Positions 15,461 to 22,189 of a DNA stretch of 38,271 nt are shown here, piece by piece. Source of the DNA: Dictyoglomota bacterium. Lineage in GTDB: Bacteria; Dictyoglomota; Dictyoglomia; Dictyoglomales; Dictyoglomaceae. The number at the start of each line of letters is the position of its first letter. Within the stretch, counting starts at the first letter, position 1. The position numbers and the translations under genes were made by a program. Where the stretch lies: contig JAKOUL010000084.1 of NCBI GenBank assembly GCA_029776735.1, positions 1 through 38,271 on the forward strand. The letters are read 5' to 3'. The notes under the pieces were generated by a model. That model was given only the letters and a program-made list of their open reading frames with translations. It made no database searches and had not been told where the DNA came from.

Positions 15461-15800
15461 TGAAATTTCTAAATTGCTTGATTTGGAAGTGGTTTATCTT
15501 TCAGAAGAAGATGGGGAAGTTGAAAATGGAGTTGTTTGTGATCTTCTCTCTTTTGTTATGGCTCATGCTCCTGAAAAGTCCGTATGGGTTACGATTCAAA
15601 CTCATCTAAATTCAGTAGCAGTAGCCACTTTGGTGGGTATAAAAGCTATAATATTTGTTTCCGGACAGAACCCTAATGAAGATACTATTAAAAAAGCCAG
15701 AGAAGAAAAGATTAGTCTTTTTACTACTAAAGATACTGCTTTTAATGTAGTAGGGAAATTATATTCCTTAGGTATAAAAGGAGTGGGAAGAATACAATGA
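15450..15800 (+). CDS. DRTGG-like domain protein 2
   Basis: 116 residues. The segment CDLLSFVMAHAPEKSVWVTIQTHLNSVAVATLVGIKAIIFVSG and the C-terminal TKDTAFNVVGKLYSLGI match a hydrogenase-locus subfamily related to DRTGG/HPr-kinase N-terminal domains. It is distinct from copies 1 and 3: it has the VTIQTHLNSVAVA block in place of IRTAE(M/I)LD. Its ATG lies 11 nt inside the upstream Fe-S gene and its stop overlaps the next gene by 4 nt (ATGA), so this stretch is tightly coupled. Function unknown. Confidence 0.85.
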   Translation: MKISEISKLLDLEVVYLSEEDGEVENGVVCDLLSFVMAHAPEKSVWVTIQTHLNSVAVATLVGIKAIIFVSGQNPNEDTIKKAREEKISLFTTKDTAFNVVGKLYSLGIKGVGRIQ

Positions 15801-16180
15801 AAGCAAGGAAAATCATAGAAATTACTGAAAGTGAAGTTCTTGCTGGAGAAGAGCTTCTTGATCAAGTAGATATTACTAAAGGTTTTGCATCAGATCTTAT
15901 GAGTGATGTTTTGGCTTTAGTGGATTCTCAGAATAGGGATGTGGTTTTGATTACTGGGGTTACAAATGCTCAGATCATAAGGACTGCTGAGATATTAGAT
16001 ATACCTATGATTATTGTAGCAAGAGGAAAAAGTGTGCCTAAGGATGTGGTAAAGCTTGCTGAAGATAAAGGAATAATTTTAGTGAAGACCGATAAAATTG
16101 TGTTTGAGATTAGTGGAATACTATTTCAGAATGGTATAAGAGGTGCAAATTTTAAAAAGCCTGCAAAGGAGGAAAGATAA
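15797..16180 (+). CDS. DRTGG-domain protein 3
   Basis: 127 residues. A single DRTGG domain with GFASDLMSDVLALV, VLITGVTNAQIIRTAEILDIPMIIVARGK and the ISGILFQNGIRG end. It is a paralogue of copy 1 at 12917, with near-identical SDLMSD and IIRTAEILD blocks. The ATGA overlap with copy 2 points to a paired or hetero-oligomeric role. Function unknown. Confidence 0.87.
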   Translation: MKARKIIEITESEVLAGEELLDQVDITKGFASDLMSDVLALVDSQNRDVVLITGVTNAQIIRTAEILDIPMIIVARGKSVPKDVVKLAEDKGIILVKTDKIVFEISGILFQNGIRGANFKKPAKEER

Positions 16181-16185
16181 AATTA

Positions 16186-16929
16186 TTGAAATGGTATGGG
16201 GCAGATCTTCATATACATACAGTACTTTCTCCTTGCGGAGATTGGAGTATGAGTCCAAAAGCTATAATTGAAAGAGCCAAAGATTTAGGTATAGATATTA
16301 TTGCTATAACAGATCATCATATAGTAGAGAATTATAATGCTGTCTCTTATTGGGGAGAAATGATGAATATAGTGGTGATTCCAGGAATGGAGATTCAGAC
16401 TAAAGAAGAGGCTCATATAACTGCTCTTTTTGAAGATTATAAATCTGCATTAGCTTTCCAAAAAGATATGTGGCAGTATCTTCCTGATATGAAAAATAAT
16501 GAAGAAATTTTTGGAGTTCAGGTAGTAGTGAATGAAAATGAAGAGGTAGAAAGGGTGGAAGATAAGCTTCTTGCTACTTCTGTAAATTTAGGTTTAGAAG
16601 AAGTAATTGCTAAGATTAGAAAATTTAATGGCATAGTGAATCTTGCACATATTGATAGACCAGTTTTTAGTGTTCTTTCCAATTTGGGCTTTATTCCAGA
16701 AGATATTTCTTATGATTTTTTAGAGCTATCTTATAGGGTAGATATAAAAAAATTTTTTGAAAGTAATTATCACTTATTGAAGGATTCTTTTATTATTTCT
16801 TCAGATGCACATTTTATTGAGGATATGAAAGTACCAAAAACTTATATAGGATTAGAAGAATATTCCATTAAAGAAGTTTTTTATAGTTTAAGAGAAAAAA
16901 AAGTAAAAATACCCGAGATGGAGGTATAG
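16186..16929 (+). CDS. PHP-domain metal-dependent phosphoesterase
   Basis: 247 residues. The four PHP motifs are intact: DLHIHT with SPCGD near the N-terminus, ITDHH, PGMEI...EEAHITALF, then NLAHIDRP and SSDAHF near the C-terminus. These give a trinuclear metal site. Relatives hydrolyse phosphomonoesters or nucleotides; here, between DRTGG and HATPase genes, a phosphatase role in signalling is plausible but inferred. The only in-frame start is TTG 16186, which sits 13 nt after AGGAGG, a long spacing. Confidence 0.88.
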   Translation: MKWYGADLHIHTVLSPCGDWSMSPKAIIERAKDLGIDIIAITDHHIVENYNAVSYWGEMMNIVVIPGMEIQTKEEAHITALFEDYKSALAFQKDMWQYLPDMKNNEEIFGVQVVVNENEEVERVEDKLLATSVNLGLEEVIAKIRKFNGIVNLAHIDRPVFSVLSNLGFIPEDISYDFLELSYRVDIKKFFESNYHLLKDSFIISSDAHFIEDMKVPKTYIGLEEYSIKEVFYSLREKKVKIPEMEV

Positions 16930-16932
16930 AAG

Positions 16933-17421
16933 ATGGCAGTAGAACTTAAGTTTTCAGAGTATGCTCAAAAAGAGGTTGAGAAGATCTTGGTTCAGTACTC
17001 AAACACAAAGGGATCTTTAATAATGATTCTCCATGCTATTCAGGAGAAATTTGGATACTTACCCAAAGAAGCGTTAGAAATAGTATCTGATAAGTTAAAG
17101 GTTTCTTTAAGTGAAATTTATGGTATAGTAACTTTTTATTCATTCTTTAGATTGGAACCTCAAGGTAAACATGTGCTCAGACTTTGCATGGGTACAGCAT
17201 GTTATGTAAAAGGAGCAGCAGATTTGCTTACGGTTCTTGAGCAGTTAGGACTTAAGGAAGGGAAAGTTACTGAAGATGGTTTCTTTTCTTTAGATCTTGT
17301 AAGATGCATTGGAGCATGTAGTATGGCTCCTGCTATTATGATTGATGATGAGGTCTATGGGAAATTAACTACTGAAAAAGTAAAGAAACTTATTGAGAAC
17401 TTTAGAAAAGAAAATCAATGA
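16933..17421 (+). CDS. nuoE: NuoE/HydC-like [2Fe-2S] subunit
   Basis: 162 residues, thioredoxin-fold [2Fe-2S] protein of the NuoE family. Ligands Cys85 and Cys90 (CMGTAC) and Cys125 and Cys129 (CIGAC) are present, with the conserved GYLPKEALEIVS and IYGIVTFYSFF helices. In NADH-dependent and electron-bifurcating hydrogenases this is the small (HydC/gamma) subunit that pairs with a NuoF-like flavoprotein, which is encoded at 18358. Its stop overlaps the next gene by 4 nt (ATGA). Confidence 0.93.
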   Translation: MAVELKFSEYAQKEVEKILVQYSNTKGSLIMILHAIQEKFGYLPKEALEIVSDKLKVSLSEIYGIVTFYSFFRLEPQGKHVLRLCMGTACYVKGAADLLTVLEQLGLKEGKVTEDGFFSLDLVRCIGACSMAPAIMIDDEVYGKLTTEKVKKLIENFRKENQ

Positions 17422-17954
17422 AAGAACTTTCTCTTCATATTTTGGATCTTATGCAAAATTCAATAGAAGCTGGAGCAAAAAATATTTGGCTGGAGATGAT
17501 AAAAGATAATTTATCAGACAAACTTATTATTAAACTTAAAGATGATGGGAAAGGTATTCCTCAGGAGATTTTAGAAGAGGTTAAAAATCCATTCTTTACC
17601 ACGAGGAAGACAAGAAAAGTTGGTCTTGGGATTCCTTTATTTAATGAAGTTATAAATTCTTGTGGAGGAAAGATGGAAGTAAAATCAGAACCTGGAAAAG
17701 GGACAGAAGTTTATGCAGAGGTTCCATTATCTCATTTAGATCTTCCTCCTATAGGAGATCTTCCTGGAACTATATTAGGTATTATTGTTACTAATCCTGA
17801 AATCAATCTTCATTTAAATCTGAAAGATAATGATAGGGAGTTTAACTTTTCTACCGAAGTTTTAAAAGAAGAGTTAAGGGAAATACCTTTAAATAGTCCA
17901 GAGAGTATTTCTTTTTTAAAATTATATCTAAAGGAAAATTTGGGAGGTTGGTAA
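17418..17954 (+). CDS. Stand-alone HATPase (GHKL) domain protein of the hydrogenase operon
   Basis: 178 residues. N-box LHILDLMQNSIEAGA, G1 box DDGKGIP and G2-type VGLGIPLFNEV followed by SEPGKGTEV form a GHKL ATP-binding domain covering about residues 1-110. No sensor, DHp helix or receiver domain is present. A C-terminal 70-residue extension has no motif I recognise. Similar genes sit between hydC- and hydB-like genes in other anaerobes, which suggests a conserved regulatory or assembly role. It is coupled by ATGA to the NuoE-like gene. Confidence 0.87.
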   Translation: MKELSLHILDLMQNSIEAGAKNIWLEMIKDNLSDKLIIKLKDDGKGIPQEILEEVKNPFFTTRKTRKVGLGIPLFNEVINSCGGKMEVKSEPGKGTEVYAEVPLSHLDLPPIGDLPGTILGIIVTNPEINLHLNLKDNDREFNFSTEVLKEELREIPLNSPESISFLKLYLKENLGGW

Positions 17955-17955
17955 A

Positions 17956-18324
17956 ATGAAGAAACTTACTTTAGAGGACCTTAAAAAGATTAAAGAGAAA
18001 GCTCAAGCAGATCTTGATACAAGAAGTGTAGAGGGCAAGGACAGGATTGTAGTCCATATGGGAACATGTGGTATTGCAGCTGGAGCAAGGGAGACTTTGC
18101 TTGCTATTTTAGATGAGATAGAGAAGAGGAATCTTAGAAATGTGGTAGTTACCCAAGCAGGATGCATAGGTCTATGTGAATATGAGCCTTTGATTTCTGT
18201 ACAAAAAGTAGGAGGTCCAAAAGTTCTTTATAAGCATGTGGATCCTGATAAGGCAAGAAATATAATAGCCCAGCATGTAGTTAATGGGCAGATAGTTTCT
18301 GAAGATGTACTTTCTACTGAATAA
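17956..18324 (+). CDS. Small thioredoxin-like [2Fe-2S]-type protein of the hydrogenase operon
   Basis: 122 residues. After a helical N-terminus the fold begins DRIVVHMGTCGIAAGARETLL and ends with AGCIGLCEYEPLISV. Only three cysteines occupy the [2Fe-2S] positions: the first of the usual CxxxxC pair is replaced (His-Met-Gly-Thr-Cys). As far as I recall this is typical of the family next to hydB in clostridial and thermophilic hydrogenase clusters, so cluster binding may use another ligand or be lost. It starts 1 nt after the HATPase stop, with GGGAGG just before it inside that gene. Confidence 0.87.
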   Translation: MKKLTLEDLKKIKEKAQADLDTRSVEGKDRIVVHMGTCGIAAGARETLLAILDEIEKRNLRNVVVTQAGCIGLCEYEPLISVQKVGGPKVLYKHVDPDKARNIIAQHVVNGQIVSEDVLSTE

Positions 18325-18357
18325 AGTTTAAGTTATAAAAGAGGAGGTAAAAAAAGA

Positions 18358-20148
18358 ATGCCTGAAAGAGCACATGTCTTAATATGCGCTGGCGCAGCAT
18401 GTATATCAGCAGGCGAGGAAAGTTTTAAATCAGCTTTTGAAAAAGAATTAAAAGCTGCTGGTATATACGATGAGGTAAAAATAATAGAAACAGGATGTTT
18501 TGGTACATGTGATTTAGGACCAGTAATGGCTATATATCCTGAAGGAACATTTTATGTACGTTTGAAGCCTCAGGATGCAAAAGAAATTGTACAAGAGCAT
18601 CTTCTTAAAGGAAGGACAGTGGAAAGGCTTCTTGTTAAGGAGCCCCAATTAAAAAAGCCTATTCCCACTATAGATGAGCTTCCCTTCTTTAAAAATCAGG
18701 TAAGAATTGCTTTACGAAATGTGGGTTTTATAGATCCTTTAAATATTGAGGAATATATTGCAAGAGATGGTTATTCATCTTTGGCTAAGGTTCTTACTGA
18801 AATGACTCCAGAGCAAGTTATTGCGGAGGTTAAAAAAGCTGGGCTTCGTGGTAGAGGTGGAGCAGGTTTTCCTACAGGGTTAAAGTGGGAGATCGGAAGA
18901 AAAGCAAAGGGAGAAGAAAAATATATTGTATGTAATGCTGACGAAGGAGATCCTGGTGCCTTCATGGATAGAAGTATTATGGAAGGAGATCCTCATTCAG
19001 TTATTGAAGGAATGCTTATTGGAGGCTTTGCTATTGGTGCTAAGAAAGGTTTTGTATATATAAGAGCCGAATATCCTTTAGCAATAAAAAGACTTACTGC
19101 AGCTCTGCAACAGGCAAGGAATTATGGACTTTTGGGTGAGAATATTCTGGGCACAGATTTTTCTTTTGATATAGAAATAAGAATAGGCGCAGGAGCTTTT
19201 GTGTGTGGTGAGGAAACTGCTTTAATATCGTCTATAGAAGGAAAAAGAGGTATGCCAAGACCAAGACCTCCTTTCCCTACGGACTCAGGACTTTTTGGGA
19301 AACCAACAGTAATTAATAACGTAGAGACTTGGGCAAATATCCCTGTGGTTATTTTAAAAGGTGCTGATTGGTTTGCTAAGTTTGGTACTGAAAAAAGTAA
19401 GGGTACAAAAGTTTTTGCTCTTGCTGGAAAGATAAATATGACAGGCTTAATTGAGGTTCCTATAGGAATGCCTTTAAGAGAGATTGTCTATGACATAGGT
19501 GGTGGAATACCTGGGGGAAAGAATTTTAAAGCAGTACAAATTGGTGGTCCTGCAGGAGGATGTATACCTGCTGAGTGTCTTGATACTCCTGTAGATTATG
19601 AAACTATAACATCTCTTGGTGCAATTATGGGATCAGGTGGACTTATTGTTATGGATGAGGATAATTGTATGGTTGATGTAGCTAAGTTTTTCTTATCCTT
19701 TACTCAAGATGAGTCTTGTGGAAAGTGTGTCCCATGTAGAGTAGGTACTAAAAGAATGCTTGAAATTTTGGATAAAATAACAAGTGGAGAAGGAGAAGAG
19801 GAAGATCTTATTGAATTAGAGCAACTTGCGGATACTATAAGAACCACATCTCTTTGTGGTCTTGGGAAAGGATCTCCCAATCCTGTACTTACTACTCTAA
19901 AATATTTCCGAGATGAGTATCTTGCTCATATAAGAGATAAAAAATGTCCTGCAAAAGTATGTACAGCATTAATTCATTATGAGGTTATAAGAGAAGAGTG
20001 TAAGAAATGTTCTATATGTTTCAAAAATTGTCCTGCAGGAGCAATATTTAAAGACGAGGATGGGACTTATGTGATTGATCAAAGTAAGTGCACAAAATGT
20101 GGTATATGTTTTCAAACGTGTCCTTTTAAAGTGATTAAAAAAGAATAA
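18358..20148 (+). CDS. nuoF: NuoF/HydB-like NADH-binding iron-sulfur flavoprotein
   Basis: 596 residues. Domains in order: an N-terminal thioredoxin-like [2Fe-2S] domain (Cys10, Cys15, Cys47, Cys51); the NuoF core with RGRGGAGFPTG (NADH site), CNADEGDPGAF (FMN site) and the SLBB region; the N3-type 4Fe-4S site (Cys454, Cys457, Cys460 in SCGKCVPC, and Cys500); and a C-terminal double 4Fe-4S ferredoxin (CKKCSICFKNC and CTKCGICFQTC). This is the arrangement of HydB from electron-bifurcating [FeFe]-hydrogenases and related NADH dehydrogenase complexes. GAGGAGGTAAAAAAAGA precedes the ATG. A hairpin ends the operon straight after it, with no hydA following. Confidence 0.95.
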   Translation: MPERAHVLICAGAACISAGEESFKSAFEKELKAAGIYDEVKIIETGCFGTCDLGPVMAIYPEGTFYVRLKPQDAKEIVQEHLLKGRTVERLLVKEPQLKKPIPTIDELPFFKNQVRIALRNVGFIDPLNIEEYIARDGYSSLAKVLTEMTPEQVIAEVKKAGLRGRGGAGFPTGLKWEIGRKAKGEEKYIVCNADEGDPGAFMDRSIMEGDPHSVIEGMLIGGFAIGAKKGFVYIRAEYPLAIKRLTAALQQARNYGLLGENILGTDFSFDIEIRIGAGAFVCGEETALISSIEGKRGMPRPRPPFPTDSGLFGKPTVINNVETWANIPVVILKGADWFAKFGTEKSKGTKVFALAGKINMTGLIEVPIGMPLREIVYDIGGGIPGGKNFKAVQIGGPAGGCIPAECLDTPVDYETITSLGAIMGSGGLIVMDEDNCMVDVAKFFLSFTQDESCGKCVPCRVGTKRMLEILDKITSGEGEEEDLIELEQLADTIRTTSLCGLGKGSPNPVLTTLKYFRDEYLAHIRDKKCPAKVCTALIHYEVIREECKKCSICFKNCPAGAIFKDEDGTYVIDQSKCTKCGICFQTCPFKVIKKE

Positions 20149-20153
20149 AACAT

Positions 20154-20177
20154 GGGGGGAGAAGAAATTCTCCTCCC
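20154..20177 (+). terminator. Strong hairpin closing the hydrogenase-type operon (no U-tract)
   Basis: A 10-bp stem GGGGGGAGAA/TTCTCCTCCC with a GAAA tetraloop begins 6 nt after the nuoF stop. It is followed by AGGTCCTAATT, not a T-run, so the release mechanism is unclear. It is very GC-rich for this genome. Confidence 0.6.
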
Positions 20178-20416
20178 AGGTCCTAATTAGAAGATAATTA
20201 TAGAATATTTAAATAATATTTTAAAGTTTTTACTAACAAGATTTTGGAAAAACTTCTTTTACTTATTTTATAAGAAATAAATACTTTATACGCTCCTATA
20301 GGAAATATTGGTATCAAAAACTTTAACGGGTAATCTAATTTCTTATAACTTCCTGATTATATCAAGATAGTATCAATTTTGGTCAATAAAATTCAATTGT
20401 TTCTAATTTTAAACTA
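20178..20416. other. Non-coding stretch with a long inverted repeat
   Basis: No credible gene is seen in this part of the 331-nt gap. It contains an 11-bp perfect inverted repeat, TTATAAGAAAT at 20268-20278 and ATTTCTTATAA at 20338-20348. In the 59 nt between them is a 10-bp palindrome TCCTATAGGA at 20294-20303. It could be a structured leader or RNA, or regulator sites for xylB. Confidence 0.5.
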
Positions 20417-20444
20417 TTGACAAATAGTAAAACGTTTTTATAAT
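20417..20444 (+). promoter_or_regulatory. xylB promoter with a palindromic operator in the spacer
   Basis: TTGACA (20417-20422) and TATAAT (20439-20444) are 16 nt apart. The spacer holds the perfect palindrome AAAACGTTTT (20429-20438), with the central CG and A/T arms typical of LacI-family sites. This suggests sugar-responsive repression of the xylulokinase gene. Confidence 0.7.
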
Positions 20445-20479
20445 CTAAATATAATCCATTGGAAAAGAGGTGAAGAATT

Positions 20480-22027
20480 TTGCTTTTAGGTATTGATGTG
20501 GGTACTTCTGGTACTAAAGCTTTATTAATTGACGAAGATGGGAAAATTTTAGGTAGTTCTCTGGTTGAATATCCTCTTTATACTCCTTTTCCTTCTTGGT
20601 CTGAACAGGAGCCAGAGGATTGGTGGAGAGCTACAAAAGAAGCTATCCTTAGTCTTTTAGAAAAGACTTCTATATCATCTAATGATATTAAAGGCATAGG
20701 ACTTTCAGGACAGATGCACGGTTCCGTATTTTTAGATTCAAAAGGTACTGTTGTAAGAAGAGCAATTCTGTGGAATGATCAAAGGACTGCTAAACAATGT
20801 GATGAGATTGTAGAAAGAGTAGGGGGAGTTAAAAAACTTTTAGGGTTGACTTTAAATCTTGCTCTTACAGGATTTACAGCTCCTAAAATCTTATGGTTAA
20901 GAGAGAATGAACCTGAAAATTATTCTAAAGTAGCAAAGGTTTTATTGCCTAAGGATTATGTACGTTATCGTTTAACAGGGGAGTATGCTTCAGAGGTTTC
21001 TGATGCTTCTGGTACTTTGCTTTTTGATGTTAAAAACAGAAAGTGGTCTAAAGAGATGCTTTCTTTACTTGATATACCTGAAGAATGGATGCCTAAGGTA
21101 TACGAATCTCCAGAAATTACAGGTACTCTTCTTCCAAGTGTGGCAGAAGAACTTAGACTTAAACCTGGAATTCCAGTAGTCGGTGGAGGAGGGGATAATG
21201 CTGCACAAGCTATAGGAACTGGTATTGTAAGAAGTGGTGTTCTTTTTGTAAGTTTAGGAACATCAGGAGTAGTATTTGCACATTTAGATACACCCGAAGG
21301 AGATCCAGAAGGTAGACTTCATACTTTTTGTCATGCAGTGCCAGGAAAATGGCATACCATGGGAGTGATGCTCTCTGCTGGAGGATCTTTTAGGTGGTTC
21401 AGAGACTCTTTTGGAGAGATTGAGACAGAACTTTCCAAATGGTCAGGAAAAGATCCCTATGACTTTCTTACCATGTCTGCAGAAAGAGTACCGGCAGGTT
21501 CAGAAGGTTTAATTTTTCTTCCTTATCTTACAGGTGAAAGGACTCCTCATGCGGATCCTATGGCAAAAGGGGTTTTTGCAGGAATGACTTTAAGGCATAA
21601 TAAGCCTTACTTTATAAGATCTGTGTTGGAAGGAGTAGCCTTTGGTTTAAAGGATTCACTGGAACTTATGAAAGCTCTTGGAATAGAGATAAAAGAGATA
21701 AGGGCTATTGCCGGTGGAGCTCGGAGTCCTCTTTGGAGACAAATTCTGGCAGACGTTTTTGATAGTCCAATAGTTACCATAAATGTTACAGAAGGTGCTG
21801 CTTTTGGAGCTGCACTACTTGCTGGTGTTGGAGTTGGTGCATATAAAAATGTAGAGGAAGCCTGCGATTCTGTAGTTAGAGTGGTAAGTAGAGAGGAACC
21901 TGATAAAGAAAGAGTACCAATGTATGAGGAATTATATGGTCTTTATAGGGAACTTTATCCTTTAATGAAAGATTATTTTAAGAAACTCTCTAATTTTGTA
22001 GAAAAGTATTATGTGAATAAAAAATAA
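20480..22027 (+). CDS. xylB: Xylulokinase
   Basis: 515 residues of the FGGY sugar-kinase family. N-terminal ATPase motif DVGTSGTKALL, SGQMHGSVFLD (xylulokinase-type substrate motif with Gln-Met-His), LWNDQR, and catalytic Asp239 in GGGGDNAAQAIGTG; the C-terminal domain has ERTPHADP, GVAFGLKDS and AIAGGARSPLWRQILADV. It phosphorylates D-xylulose at O5 for entry to the pentose phosphate pathway. The start is TTG at 20480, 7 nt after GAGGTG. It stands alone between a regulated promoter and a terminator; no xylA or sugar transporter is in the window. Confidence 0.95.
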   Translation: MLLGIDVGTSGTKALLIDEDGKILGSSLVEYPLYTPFPSWSEQEPEDWWRATKEAILSLLEKTSISSNDIKGIGLSGQMHGSVFLDSKGTVVRRAILWNDQRTAKQCDEIVERVGGVKKLLGLTLNLALTGFTAPKILWLRENEPENYSKVAKVLLPKDYVRYRLTGEYASEVSDASGTLLFDVKNRKWSKEMLSLLDIPEEWMPKVYESPEITGTLLPSVAEELRLKPGIPVVGGGGDNAAQAIGTGIVRSGVLFVSLGTSGVVFAHLDTPEGDPEGRLHTFCHAVPGKWHTMGVMLSAGGSFRWFRDSFGEIETELSKWSGKDPYDFLTMSAERVPAGSEGLIFLPYLTGERTPHADPMAKGVFAGMTLRHNKPYFIRSVLEGVAFGLKDSLELMKALGIEIKEIRAIAGGARSPLWRQILADVFDSPIVTINVTEGAAFGAALLAGVGVGAYKNVEEACDSVVRVVSREEPDKERVPMYEELYGLYRELYPLMKDYFKKLSNFVEKYYVNKK

Positions 22028-22068
22028 AGATTGAAAAATTTTTTGCTTCTTAGGTATTATACCTCCTT

Positions 22069-22115
22069 AAGAGGAAAGAGGTAATGTTTAATACTATCTC
22101 TTTCCTCTTTTTTAT
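22069..22115 (+). terminator. Rho-independent terminator after xylB
   Basis: AAGAGGAAAGAG (22069-22080) pairs with CTCTTTCCTCTT (22098-22109) over a 17-nt loop and runs into a T-rich tail (TTTTTTATT). This is the most canonical terminator in the window. Confidence 0.85.
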
Positions 22116-22125
22116 TGCATTTTTT

Positions 22126-22154
22126 TTGATTTTCTATTACTCTTTAAATATACG
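22126..22154 (+). promoter_or_regulatory. Possible promoter of the DUF4388 gene
   Basis: TTGATT (22126-22131) and TATACG (22149-22154), 17 nt apart, lie 36 nt before the ATG. Confidence 0.4.
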
Positions 22155-22189
22155 TTTTAGCTATTATTAAAAGTTTTAGGAGGTAAAAA

